Of a DNA stretch of 64,000 nucleotides, positions 33,541 through 46,022 are shown in pieces. Under the pieces are notes generated by a model. The model did no database searches. It was given only the letters and a program-made list of their open reading frames with translations, and was not told the DNA's origin. The position numbers were made by a program, and so were the translations under genes. This DNA is from Lepidodermella squamata (Eukaryota > Gastrotricha): the NCBI GenBank assembly GCA_047495785.1, contig JBLDXI010000016.1, positions 930,001 to 994,000 of the forward strand, given 5' to 3'. Numbering within the stretch: position 1 is the first letter of the stretch; every line of letters starts with the position of its first letter.

Positions 33541-35939
33541 ATGGTCTTCAAGTTTATCAGGCAAATCAGAACCGACCCTAAGGCCTGGGTTAAGGAAGCG
33601 GTCCCCATCTGCAAATGGTTGCCTCAATACAAGCCGTCTTTCATTCCTTACGACATAATCGCCGGTTTCACGGTTGGATGCACTCTGCTGCCCATCTCCC
33701 TCGCTTACGCCCAATTGGCCTATCTCAGGCCTGAATTCGGCTTGTACAGCAGTTTCGTCTGCACCTTCATCTACATCTTCCTCGGATCGAGTAAGGATGC
33801 GATTATCGGACCGTCTGCTATCGGATCAATGCTCCTCGGCCAGTTCAGTATTCTGAGCCCACTTCAAGCTCAAGGTGACAATACCTATGCATCAATTCTC
33901 GCGATGATCAGCGGACTAATCATGATGTTCATCGGCGTCTTCAAACTCGGCTTCATCGTCAACCTGTTCAGCATTCCAGTCGTAACAGGATTCACATCAG
34001 CTGCTTGCTTCAGCATCATTGCCTCTCAGCTTCGTGCTTTCGTCGGAATTCGCAAGGGACCTAGCGACAGCCCTGGACTTTTCGTCAAGCAATTGAAAAA
34101 TCTGTACGACCGTCGCGCAGAGATTCGCATCATGGACGTCACATTCGGTTGTGTTTCACTAGCAATTCTTCTCTTCGTCGAGTATGCCCACGACCTTTTC
34201 CTACGCTGTGTTGTCGCTAGAATGAAGGAGCCTACAACAGAGAGAGGCAAGAAAGTTAAACACATCTTGCTGACCATTCTCCGCCTTATCGTAGCGGCGA
34301 GAAATGTTTTCGTCTTTATTGGATCAACTGCAATCGCGTACACATTGCATCGCGAAGATCCAAAGGGAACGGAAGACCGTCTCGGCCTGGTCGGTTTCAT
34401 CAAGCCAGGCTTCCCTATGCCGCAAGCGCCCCGATTTGAGCTGTGGAATACGACAAAAGTCTGGGTCCCTAGCAACGACACAATCGGCGTGAATGGAACC
34501 TGGGTTGAGAAGGAAGTACTCTTGGAGACCACTCAAGAAATCATGACCAAGCTAAGTGTTGGCATAATCATCATCCCTCTAATGGGTATTATGGAGACAT
34601 TCGCTATCACGAAAGCTATGGGCCGTAAGAATGGTTATCGAGTCGATGCGACGCAGGAATTAGTCGCAATTGGTCTGTCCAACTTCATTCAAAGCTTCAT
34701 CCAGGGATACCCAGTCGCCATTGCTACGGCTAAGACTGCTTTGAACGACCGGTGCCAGGTTAAGTCGCTGCTGAGTACCATCGTCAGCATCGTGATCATT
34801 GTAATCACCCTGGGCGTCCTTACCCCGCTCTTTTACTACGTCCCGAAGGCAACACTCGCCGCTATCCTCATCGCAGCTGTTCATCACCTGTTCGACTACA
34901 ACGCTGCGATTAGCATCTGGAAGCAGTATCGTCCCGATATCTTCCTGTACCTGTTGACGTTCCTTCTCTGCCTGTTCTACGATCTGGCTTATGGAATTGT
35001 CATTGCCATCTTAATCAACATGGTGACGTTCATCAAGCCTATCGTCAGCATGCATCTTTCGGTTTCACGGGAGCCACTCGATGTCATAACTACTGGTGCG
35101 GCTATCGGGGATCCTGACAATGGTCGGGTAACTATTGTCCAACTTTCCCATGGAATGAAGTATCCTTCGGTCGATAAGGTAAACAATTTTGCCAAGCTTT
35201 TTCTTGCTTTTCATCTCCCTTTTTCTAGTTTATTGACCGAATGACGGCTCTATTGTCAAGCAGTGCTGACATTCACTTCGTCGTCGACTGCCGATTTGTA
35301 ACCGGCATCGATTTTACGGGAATGCAAGCTTGGCGCATGTTGATGCAGCTCGCCTTCAAGCACAAGAAACATCTTATCTTCACGAACCTCGCCGAACCAG
35401 TTCGCGTTCAACTCGAGGCAATCGGCATTGAAAACTTCTCCCACGTCGGCAGTGTTGAATCAGCCATTTCCGAGTTCAGCAAGCTATCGGCTGGCGCGAA
35501 GATTATCGATGAAACTTATGAGGATAAAAAAGACCGCATGCTTCGAACCTTCTCGATCATTTACAGCGCTGAACAGGTTAAAAGTGGCGAGGTCATCCTG
35601 CCAGAGGTCAAGGACGATGATCAACGCCACATTCAAGAGGCTAGAATTATGGATTTAATTCAAACCGACGACTCAGCGCCACGATTTTACGGTGATATTC
35701 CGCTTACAAGTAAATTAAAAAAACTCCACCTTAAAATATTGAAAATTCAATTTTTTCTTCATTTTTCAGTTGGTAACGCTGAATTTGGAGTTGATGATAT
35801 TGAATCGGTTCCAGACCGGCCTACCCTGCTGTCAGTTGCAAGTCACTCGGGTGAGACAACTCTGCATCACCGGAAACTTCCTCCGATCCCGGAAGACGAT
35901 AAGGACAAGACGCTGAAGCGGTTCGGTTCGCACCAATGA
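33541..35939 (+). CDS. SLC26-family anion transporter (SLC26A11-like), three exons
   Basis: Exons 33541-35178, 35229-35709 and 35770-35939 (introns 50 and 60 bp) give 762 residues. The transport domain (about 30-500) opens with the family signature around IAGFTVGCTLLPISLAYAQL, followed by FGLYSSFVCTFIYIFLGSS and the AIIGPSAIGSML helix. Multiple hydrophobic segments and the GYPVAIATAKTALN region follow. A STAS domain (about 525-660) with DCRFVTGIDFTGMQAWRML and a cytosolic acidic tail complete it. SLC26 proteins exchange sulfate, chloride, bicarbonate or oxalate across membranes. The LGSSKDAIIGP segment recalls SLC26A11, but substrate cannot be fixed. It is tail-to-tail with the next gene, with only 181 bp between stop codons. 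Confidence 0.92.
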
Positions 35940-36120
35940 ACCGTGTCATCACGTGATCAGAATTATTTTTCAAATAATAACTAGTAGAATAGCATCTAAA
36001 GATCAAATTAGCAGTAGAAGTCTTTGCTCAAACTTTCTTAGTCACTTTTATTGATAGTAATTTTTTCCAATTTTAAACGGTGAATTTTGTAAATTTTTTT
36101 GTAAATAAATTGTGGATAAA

Positions 36121-39100
36121 TCATGTAAATACTCGGCTTCGAACAGGTTTTTCTTCGGCTGTAATTGTTTCTATCACAGCATGGGTTACTTTTTTAAGGC
36201 AACAATCGACGTGCCATTTCACCCTGGCCGCATCTGGCGCTCCTTGCTGCCCAGTCGCTGTTGAAATTAATTTAGCAATGTGCTGAGAAAGAAGCAGACG
36301 AATCTGAAAAAATCGGATTATTTTTAATTTAAAATTTTCCAATTTTGTTAAATTTACCGAAGAGCTATCCTTATTCTTAGGCTTGTTAACATCCAGATCA
36401 GCAGCTCGTCGGCCGTCGGCAATTGATACGACCAATTGAGGCGACTTTTTGTCCGTTTTTGGGGCATTATTTCGCTTCACGAATTCAGGTAGAACAGCGT
36501 CGCTACTCGAAGGCGGCGCCCCTTCTATCATATCCAAAACTAGGTTAAATTGTTCGAAAACCGAGTGATCTAGAACCAACAAATGTAGTAAATATTGACA
36601 AAATTAACAAAAAATCGTTACTCTTGAAAATCGGAACGACAGCCCATGCAATGGCTTCGAGATCATCGGCCGTTGGTGGGATGTGAAGATGTTTTTCTGA
36701 TAACGACCGCAACGCCCCGGGTCTAAGTAAATCCTTCTCTGACGACCCTGTTGGAACGATGTAGTCAGCTTTCAGCCGGTAAACAGTGAACAGCAACACG
36801 ACTGATTTGTTCAAAGATGGGTACAGCGTCTATAAACGGAACAAAGGTTCAAAATTCGGGCGAAAAAATTAAATTGAACTCACTTGAGCTGGATCTTTCC
36901 AAGATTGCTGGCCGACAGAGCTGTCAATGTCCGTTTCTAGGGCAAAAATATTGCGACGGGTTCCGCTAGCTACATTCGCAGCTTCAGGCGGAAATAATTC
37001 GCATTTACAGAACAATAATTGAGCTGGAGCAGGAAGATTGTCTGGAAAAACAAGAAACATTTCTCAAAAAATTTAGAGAAAAAAAATAAAAAATACCGTC
37101 GTTAATGTTGAAAGAACTGCCAAATTTCACGGTAATTCCAGCCATTTCAGTGTAAACCAAATGCTCGTTAGGCGAGAGTAATTCATCAGGAAAAACGCCA
37201 TCTTTCAAACACCGCTTCTGCATCCACTTGCCATAAGCAGCTGTATTGAATCCATCTGATTTTTCTCCCTTTTGCGACATTAAAAAATGGCACGCATCTC
37301 GAACAGTCGGCGGATGTTGGGACGGGCTTGTCTCAGCTATCATCCGATCTTCCTCCATTGAAACAGTCATAAATGTCTCTTCGAATTTAGAGGTTATAAA
37401 CGTCTCGTTGTTTTGGTAGTAACCACTCGAGTAGAGCGGGACATCAGCATATTTCTAAAAAAAAATGAAAAATTGAAAAATTAACTTGAAAATTTGAAAA
37501 TTTTGAAAATTAAATGTTAAACGTTTAAAATTTCAAACATATAAAATTTTAAATTGAATTTTAACATTTTAAATTTTAAAAATTAAATCAATGTCTTACA
37601 TCTTCGTGAGGAAGCAAGCGAATCAGAAGAGTGGCAGCGGGTATTGGCGGCGAGTTCAAGACTCCATCTATCGCATCCTGAGTCACTGTATTTAGCCTTT
37701 TATCCGGTTTCGGTGGAAGTGATTGGAAAAGCCGGACTTGATGGCCTCCTTTCTTCAACACAGTCTGCAAACAAATTCAAATTTTTTTGAAAATTTCAAA
37801 TAATTTCTTAATTACCTTCGAATTTCGTCCAACTTGTACATCTTTGAACATCGGAAAAACGGTACTGCCCACGACAAAAGGCTTCCCACTAAATTTATCC
37901 ACGGTTATAATCGTCAAAATCGCAACCATTTCCTTTGTCGGTTTTTTCTTCTTCTCATTGAGAACAACCCGGCCGTTGTAGTACGGCGATTTTAGGGCCG
38001 ACTCAAGGTGAGACAAAAACAGGACATTTTCCGGCGCCGCGACACTGCCGGAATTGCCAAACGTCAAATGCGCCATAGTAATCGTGCAATTGTCCGGTAG
38101 AAATCTAGCCCCATCAACGTAGAAATCGAACGTCTCACCGAAGTCGATGTGATCGTCATCGGCTAGCAGACTAGGTTGATATCGAATAAAGCCGCCCGAT
38201 GGCGGCAATTCTGGGACAATTTGCCGAATTGAGGCGAAATCCAACTCGGGCAGTTTCTCCTCAAATTCCATCGCGGGTTGGACTGCTGATGTTGGCGATG
38301 ACTTGGTCGGCATGATTTTATTGAAAGTTGGCTCGTCAATTGGCACAGTGCCAGGGTTGAAAATTTCAACGGTTAAATGCGAAAAATGGGACGCGTATTC
38401 GTTATCTAGCAGGATGTTTTTGTCGGCTAAAGCAGCGAGTGGGGCGAGGGCTAGTGATAACTTGGCCGTTTGTAGTGAAAACCATTTCACGTCGTTGATG
38501 ACTTGCCATGATTTGTTGTTGTCCGACGGTGTCCACGGGCCGATTTGCGTCCAGCCGAATAGCGCGCTTTGTGTTTCTTCAGATTTTAGGGGGAAATCGC
38601 CGTTGTAGATGAGGGCCATGAACACGTTGGGGAGGCCACCGCTGCGACGGAGGAGCTCGATTCCGCGTTCTTGCGTGACGAAGGTTTTCGGCGAAAATGG
38701 ACCTTCGACGAATTCGTCCAAAAATCGAACGACGTGAACTACGTCGCCAGCTGAGTTTGTTGACTGGATTGCAAAATTAAATAAAAATTAGAATAAACAA
38801 TACAAAATTTCCAGCTTAAAGTTGTTTGAATTATTAGAACAAAATTAGATAGATGAAACCTATAGTGGACACCCTAAAGGGGCTCATCAATAAATGTCCC
38901 AAAATTAGGGGCTTTCGATGAGAGAAACTCGAAACGTCGCGCAAATAAAATCAAAACATCGGTGATTGTTAAAATCGATACCGGAAATCGATATCGGCTC
39001 TGTAAATTGAAGGTTACCAAACCTTCAACTTCATAAACTGACCGCCGATTCAGCGCAAAATAATCCTAATATTGAGATTCAAGTCATTATAATATGTTAG

Positions 39101-42100
39101 GCATAATAATAAAGAAATTTAAATTCCCGAGTCTACAGAGCCGAAATCGATTTCCTGTATCGATTTTAAAAATCAGTGCTTTTTCCGATTGAAGCCACTA
39201 TTAAAAATTTTATCACATTGTTGAGGATACCAACCAGCTACCATAAATAGTTCCAGGGTTAAAGGTCAACAAAGGTCAAGATAGAATTGGCAATTTTGAA
39301 ATTTCTAAAAATCGAGAAAATTTAGAGCTGAAATCTAAATCTAAATCTAAAATATTTCAATATTGGGAATTGGAAATAAAATCGATCAGAAAGTATTCCA
39401 ATTCAAAAAGCATTACTGAATCTCGGGCGAAAGGAGGCCGTCGATTAGTGAAATTGCCCATGTGAAGAGCTCCGAAATACGTCGACAGGATGACGCTGAA
39501 TTTGCTGATATCAAGTTCGTACAGCCATTGGTATTGCTTCAGACAATGATTAGGAATAATCAACTGAATTTCAAGGTCACGCAAGCCGAAACGTGGTAGA
39601 ATTGCATCTAGCCTAGTCAGATGACCTTGATCTCGCGCTGAAAGCCGGCCCGATAACGGCCCAGAAAACATTTCATCCAGTTGCCTGGGAAATAGATTCA
39701 ATAAAAAAATTGAAATAAAATCCGGAAAAATCACTCACACTTTCTGGCGATTAAGCTTCGAAGCTTCGATAATATTATCGTTATGCTCGATAAATACAAA
39801 CGCGGCTTGAAGGTCTACTGTATATAACACGTTTGGCTCTTGGACCAGAATCTTTAATTTAAGTAAAATTTTAGAAAATTCAAAAAAATTCGAAAAAATT
39901 CTCAAACCTCTTGCAAGCCTTCGAAATCAAACGCTTCGAGGAGTCGATGTCGTAGTAGCATTAAGATGGATAAAGCAAGGTGTTCAATGACCCGACTGTT
40001 CCAGGCAAACATCATAAATTGATCCCAGGCAAACATAACGCCATGGCTGTCAAGTACCCCGACGAATCCCTCCGAAACCCATGAGTACATAATATTGATA
40101 AAATGCTCGAAGCCTTTCAACGCCTGATCGCGGACAAATAGCGGCATTTTGCCGTCACTTCTTTCCCCTGATTTTTTGCTGTCGCCTTTTGATGAGCTAG
40201 GCTTTTTCATCATTTCGTGCTGCCGGCAAGCTTCTTCGAGATGGCTAGCTAGCTCGTCGTCTTTATCGGCGATTTTTTTAACAACCGCCTCGGCGATGTT
40301 TCGAGCCTCGTCCCAGCCAGGGAAAACATCGCGGCGAAACAGGTGCAAGTACAAGGCAAGATCCAAACAATGCTCAGCTAATTAAACATTAAATAAAAAA
40401 AAATTCTCGAAATGTGAGGCTCTAATTTACGCTGATGGGTTGCATCTTCGAATGCGAGTTGTAGCGGGTAGAGCCAAAAGATCATGTGAACTTCATAGTT
40501 TCGTTCACTGATATAAAACGCGTTCAAAGCATCAGCTGCATCTTTGAGATGGGCGTCATTGAAAGAGGACGCTAAACCTGGAGCTCGTTTATAGGTCTGG
40601 AATTTAATTTTTAATAATTTTCAATAAAAAATTGGGTCGAAATAAATACCTCAATCAAGGCATTGTCAATAACGGATGCGATCGGGGATAGATTTGTCTT
40701 TTTCAGGTTCAACTCAGTTAAACCTCGCGCGATTCCTCGGCCGAAATTTTCTCGAACCAATCTCTCAGCTTGTCTATTAAGGGCAAAAAATAAAGCTTCT
40801 AAAACTTTGATTAAAAGGTTCCAACTAACAACTGCCGAGTTCGTTCTCGTTCTTTTCTGAGTAAGGAATCCATCCAAATGAATATTCGAAGTGTTTTCGG
40901 AAGTTGGCGGCCGTGTAATCTAGGATTTGAAGCTCGTTTTCAGGTTTGAATGAGATATTTTCAGAGACTTACTTGCAGACGACATCGGCAACTCGACGAG
41001 GATCTCGTTGAAGTAGGGCGACTACAGCCCCGCCAATTCTGTCCGAAGCTTGAGAGGTAAGTGGAGGCATTGGAGCGTGGGCTGGAAGGGCTACATTTTC
41101 TGAATAAAAATTATAATAAATTACAATAAATTCGAGAGAAATTCCGTTTAATGAGGATCGAATAGTTTAAATTTGCGAGATCTCGAATTTTCCATCATTT
41201 CCAGCCTAAAAGATTACGAAATAAATGTTGTAGATTGGCAAAATTACAACGGCTAAAATATATTATTTTAGCGATTTCGGGGTTTCAATTATAAAAAGTT
41301 TGAAGTTTTTTAATTCAAATTTTTTCAAATTTGTCATATTACTTTTGTATTTCTTCAGGATATTAGCATCCGAGTCGTCGCCAGCCTCAGACGGGACCGT
41401 AGATCGGGCAGTGGATGCCGTTTCGTAGAATCCCAAACTACTCAGTCGACCGGCCAACAATTTCGGAATAACTTTATTCATCGAATTCGGATCATCACCC
41501 GCCATAGCTGCAGCTTTTTCGGCTTGCTTCGCCCTTTTAGCCCGCGCCTGAGCGATAAACATGTGCCGATCTAGGCCGACGTAGAAAATCCTATAGCAAT
41601 GGGTTAGGAAATCCGCCATCTCAGGCGAAGCTTTAGGACTGGGAAAAATTCGGATTAATTTTAGGAAAAATAATAATTTTAATTCTTACTCTACATCCTC
41701 GTTCGGAGGCACTCGTTCGCAGCGAGCTTCTTCTGTCGCTTTTGTCCATTGAACATTCAGCCAATCAGCAGCTTCTCGAACAATTTGCCGCCGATCTCCC
41801 TCGTTTAATGTCAGCTTTAAAATAAAAATGAAAAAATTCTCGAAAATTCCTCGAAATTAGGCGAACCAAAGCCATGACGTCACGCTTCTCGTCTGGGAAG
41901 GTGTTCTCGACAAAGTTTGGTCCTAATAGTTGAAAAATTGCCTCCTTCCGAGCGGCATCGCCAAACTGGCCCTTCAACCGCTTTATAAACACTGGTATAA
42001 CTCGCTTCATCATCTGGAAAATTTAGAGAAAAATTTGAAAAAATCCCAATCGAATTTTGCGTTGTTTAGTACCTTGTGCCATGGACTGCCGGGTAAGACA

Positions 42101-42345
42101 GTTTCATTGAGGCATGAATTCATCCACGGTTGGTTGAACACGTCGAGCCGAAGCCGCCTCTCTTCGAAATCGCTCTCTTCATCTGACGAAGAATGGGCGT
42201 TGGAAGCCGGCCTGCGATCTCTTAAACGCACCCGAGTTGGGGCCTGTTTTTCGCCACCTTGCTGCTCATCCTGCTTCGGCTTTGGCGGCTTCTTCACGCC
42301 TCGCGCTGGTACAGGGCTAGCTGCTAGTGATTCAGAATCTTCCAT
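36121..42345 (-). CDS. Large uncharacterised protein, 18 exons, 1476 residues
   Basis: Exons: 42345-42073, 42013-41867, 41814-41690, 41638-41343, 41099-40973, 40919-40830, 40773-40650, 40596-40431, 40377-39908, 39851-39739, 39684-39417, 38763-37816, 37764-37600, 37454-37097, 37041-36884, 36829-36622, 36569-36358, 36303-36121. All phases match. The N-terminus is disordered with acidic and basic stretches. Residues about 300-620 are helical and include LPKTLRIFIWMDSLLRKER and a SWVSEGFVGVLDSHGVMFAWD segment, a faint resemblance to Rab-GAP TBC folds but without clear Arg and Gln finger motifs. Residues about 735-1050 contain GIELLRRSGGLPNVFMALIYN and beta-rich segments. I do not recognise the family. 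Intron 11 (653 bp) carries a foldback repeat. A two-gene split at that intron is possible, although phases agree. Confidence 0.7.
38954..39184. repeat. Foldback element, family R3 (copy in intron 11 of the 18-exon gene)
   Basis: Left arm 38954-39010 (around TTAAAATCGATACCGG and AAATCGATATCGGCTCTGTA) pairs with the right arm 39130-39184, whose complement contains TTTTAAAATCGATACAGG and AAATCGATTTCGGCTCTGTA. About 120 bp lie between the arms. Related sequences occur at 44820-45020 and 47325-47475. Confidence 0.75.
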
Positions 42346-42445
42346 GGTAGAATTTTTATGTGAGAGTATTTGAAATTTTACTAGTAGCTCATTGGTGTAG
42401 AGCTTTGATGAATGGCTGAAATCGCGAGTAAATGGACGCTGCAAG

Positions 42446-44041
42446 CTCTATTGACAGTTTACTCGTGTCACATCAATAGACCCAAAGTGGTCTTTGAAAA
42501 GCCCAGTTATTCATAGGTTTGCTTGATATTAGAGGCCTTCAGGGTGTAAACAAAGGTCACTCCATTGTTCATCCATAATAATTATCTGTATTTCGTAATA
42601 ATTCCATATTTTCCATTCGTCAATTTTCTAATAAAAGGAATTATCTCCAACATAGATTTCAAAAATATCCTCTCGATGAGACGATTCCAAGAAATTATTT
42701 GCAACGCTATAGCCGTTACCGTTGATTTTTAATAAATTTTCAAAAAATAGAAAAATAAAATTCTTTCAGAATTAGCTCTCCTAACAATCTAGAAAATTAT
42801 TGATTGATATAATTTAATATAGGAAAGATTATCGGGCCCATGATACTAGACATAACTGAAATTTTTAAAATTTAAAGTTGACACCTGTAATTTTCGCTTC
42901 TTTTCTTTTTTTAATATTTTTAATCGCCATTCCATGAACATCGGCCCACTCGTCGGCTGGCTTCATTGCCAACAATTCGCAATTCATTTAAGAAATATTA
43001 AGGCAGAATATGGATGAGTAATAGGTCATTGAGTTAATTGCCGTTTTTACCTCTACTCACCTGAGTTGCTAATGGAACTTCAAAAACCGCACTAAAAGCA
43101 TGGCGGTTTGGCGTAAACAACATAGTACCTGTTGTTTTCAATCGATTTGGCCGCGGCGCTAACTCTCGCGAGAAAGCAGGACGGTGCACAACATTTATTG
43201 CTATTAGAGGATACCGGCATATGGTGCACTGAAGAAACCACGCCCTGGTCTTATTTCCATGGAAAGAGGTAAACATCATCTCACCCTCGCCAATACAATA
43301 GAATGGTGCGCGGCCATATTTTGCCGCGAGCAAAAAAATTATGGCAGGCAATACAATATGGTATAGCTATAAACGCATTCTGTTAGGAATATTATTCAGG
43401 CCAAAACGTGTCCTGATTGTAATTTATTTTTTTCATTAGAATAACTGGTTCTTAGAAATAGCCGTATTAAAAATATTATTTTTTCGCGCATTACTATATG
43501 ATTTTTTTTATCGAGTTTTTCGTGAGGTTATTAACGGGAATCTCCTGAGCCGGCGGTGTGAACTTGCTTAATACCCGCTGTAGTAATAATTCAGTTTTCG
43601 TTGAGTGATATAGATTTTTGCTGAAAATATACGCGCACAATATAATAAGCAAGTTGAGAGCGCGTCGCTATATTGACTTCCTGCCATAGATTTCATATTA
43701 TTCTGAGCACAGCGGCTGCGATTTTATTCCTTTCATTCATTTTCAGCAGCAATCATTACAGCCACGCTTGAGCTCTTTATATTCTATAACTTTTTCGCGT
43801 AATTGAGACCAATTATTAATAGCGTGGAATTTAAAAAATACGTGTGAAACATTGTCTACATAGGCATGACAACCTTTTCACGGCAGATTAGCTCTAAAAA
43901 TAATCTAAATCGTCAATATATATGATGAATGTAGAGGTACTCTGCTTTGTAATGCTGTTTTTTTCCAATTTGTTTAATTTTCCCATTATTTAAAAATTTA
44001 ATTCTTAATTTGCGGATTATTTATTTTAGATAATTCTTGAT
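42446..44041. other. Divergent intergenic region (1.6 kb)
   Basis: Lies between the 5' ends of the 18-exon gene and the second ankyrin/SOCS gene. A 105-codon frame at 43034-43351 has no recognisable feature. Nothing else is seen. Confidence 0.5.
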
Positions 44042-45940
44042 ATGCCTCCAACTTACCGAGATTTTAACAAATCCGGAGACGAAGAAGCTAGAGAAAATGA
44101 GCTGAGACGAGCGATTTTCGAGGGTGATAACTCGAAATTCGAAAAATTACTACACAATTTCTCGCGCGAAGAAATTACCGATAAATACTCGTCAACACTC
44201 TTCGGATTACTCTGCCTCGCAATTCATGTGACAAATGAGAAGGCAGTTCGGCTACTCCTCGAACTGGGCGTTGATCCTAACGCAAGGTTGATCAATGGAA
44301 ACGCTGTAGTACTGCTGATTAGCGCAGTCAAATGCGGCCGAATTTTCTCGTTGTACGAACGCGATCCTACGTTAATGGCCTTATCTGTCGCCGAAATTAT
44401 CCGCGCTTTGTTACTGCATGGAGCGGATCCTTTGCCGAAAATTGCGGGTGAAGACGAAAATTCGGATGAGCCGTGCACGAAATGTTCGGCTGTTTTTGGC
44501 GAAATCACGCCGTTGGAGCACTACAGCGGTAGTGGAAGTGAGATTTTGAATCCTTTATTCTACCTCCACCATTTGGCAGTCAACTCGCCGATTTCGGCCG
44601 ATTTATTGCTCAAAGCTGTTCCTAGCAATCGATTCCAAGGTAAAATAATTTTTTAATCTTTTTTTGCGGAACCAAATTTACAAAATATTAAACTAGGGTC
44701 CAAAATTGTTCCCAATTTTTCACGATTTTCCCCTTTTTTAATATTGATGATGATGTACCCCATAACCCTGGGTTTTAACCCTATTTTAGCTACCTGGCAC
44801 CCTTGGGTACGTAAAAAAAATTTCAGTGATAGCTTTCAAAGCTACCGATATAAAAAAATCACTGATTTGTAAAATCGATACTCAGATTCGATTTCGGGCT
44901 GATTGCTGAGGTAACTCTTAAAATGGGATATCAATCTTGGGACCAAGACTTGAAATTCTAGAAGCCAGTTTTTGGGAAAATCTAGTGCTGGAGCCACGAA
45001 TAAAGATTCCTAAATTGAGTTTGGGCTGCCCGCCGACCTTTTATACCTAGTAAGGTTTGGTCTATTTTGTGGGACATTATGAGGCTTAAAAAGGATCAGT
45101 GGAAAATTCTACGAATTATCCTTGAATTTCAAATAATTTCAAATAGAATTTCAAATAGGTAAAGAAGGAAAATTGTCGAAAATTCTTTGCGCTGTTATTT
45201 ACATAAAAAATTGCATCTTATCATATCCTTAAATTCCCGAAAATTTTGAAAATTATTTTTAGACCAATCATTTTATTTTTCAAAAATTGGGTCCCAGAAA
45301 ACTGAAAAAATTCAGTAAAAAATGCATGATTTCCATTCCGTTTTCAGGTGCCTACGAACCTATTTGTAACTGTGATACAACCCAGCAGACACCGCTGAGT
45401 GCTCTCTTCATAAGAGCCGCAAAAAACTATGGATGCAATCGAGACATAGCAGCAATATTTCAACACGCCATTCTACCTTTATTACGAAGTGGTGCTCGGC
45501 TAAATTTCGAAAAATTACTCGCGAATCCATCGTATCTAGCCTCAATTGCTCGGCTGAACACCTTTCGAAGCGTCGCAATTTTCGGCCGGCCCAACGTGAT
45601 TGCCGATATTTTAATCGAATCGAACCATCGAGCTAATTACGGCTCGTTAAATGTCGCAAAATTGCACGAAGCTGTCGAAAATAATCAAGTTGGCAATGAC
45701 CTAATTTCAGACTCGGATTACGTTGATTTCAATTACGCGCTGCCTGTGAGACACCTTGCGACTTACCTTGGATTGAAACACCCTAGGCCTCTTCAGGCAA
45801 TTTGCCGCCAGGCGATTTTAGACACCCTACCTAGAGGCCCTGAGAAAAGACTGAAAGCGATTGAAACCTTGCCGTTGCCTGTTTGTTTGATCAATTACCT
45901 CAATTTCAACGAATTTTCTTTTCCACAACATGAAGAATAA
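44042..45940 (+). CDS. Ankyrin-repeat protein with C-terminal SOCS box (ASB-like), two exons
   Basis: Exons 44042-44639 and 45348-45940 join in phase 1 over a 708-bp intron, giving 396 residues. Exon 1 carries ankyrin-type units, for example EKAVRLLLELGVDPNARL and IIRALLLHGADPLPKIA. The C-terminal SOCS box has a PLQAICRQAILDTLP helix and a TLPLPVCLINYLNF strand-helix. As in the paralogue at 18438-19676 it is probably a substrate adaptor of an elongin/cullin-5 ubiquitin ligase. A CCTKC-like cysteine cluster (PCTKC) sits after the second ankyrin unit. The intron contains family R3 repeat sequence. An acceptor-like TTATTTTAG precedes the ATG by 12 nt. AATAAA is at 45989-45994. Confidence 0.8.
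44820..45020. repeat. Family R3 repeat sequence in the ankyrin/SOCS gene intron
   Basis: Contains AATCACTGATTTGTAAAATCGATA, read here as two adjacent pieces (AATCACTGATTT and GTAAAATCGATA), followed by GATTTCGGGCTG and GGGAAAATCTAGTGCTGGAG, matching the copies at 38954-39184 and 47325-47475. It lies within the 708-bp intron. Confidence 0.5.
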
Positions 45941-46022
45941 CATTTTTTTTATAATTTACGATCTCTTCTTTGAAAAATAATATTTTTAAATAAAAACCTT
46001 AATCAATATTTGGCGTATTTTT

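Noticed and set aside
38764-39416. Gene boundary splitting the 18-exon gene in two
   Set aside because: Considered because the intron is 653 bp, but donor GTAATG and acceptor ATCCAG join in phase 0 with no other clear start or stop, and the excess length is partly explained by the R3 insertion. Kept as an alternative, not the call.
43034-43351. 105-codon minus-strand frame
   Set aside because: No domain or splice partner; lies in a divergent intergenic region.
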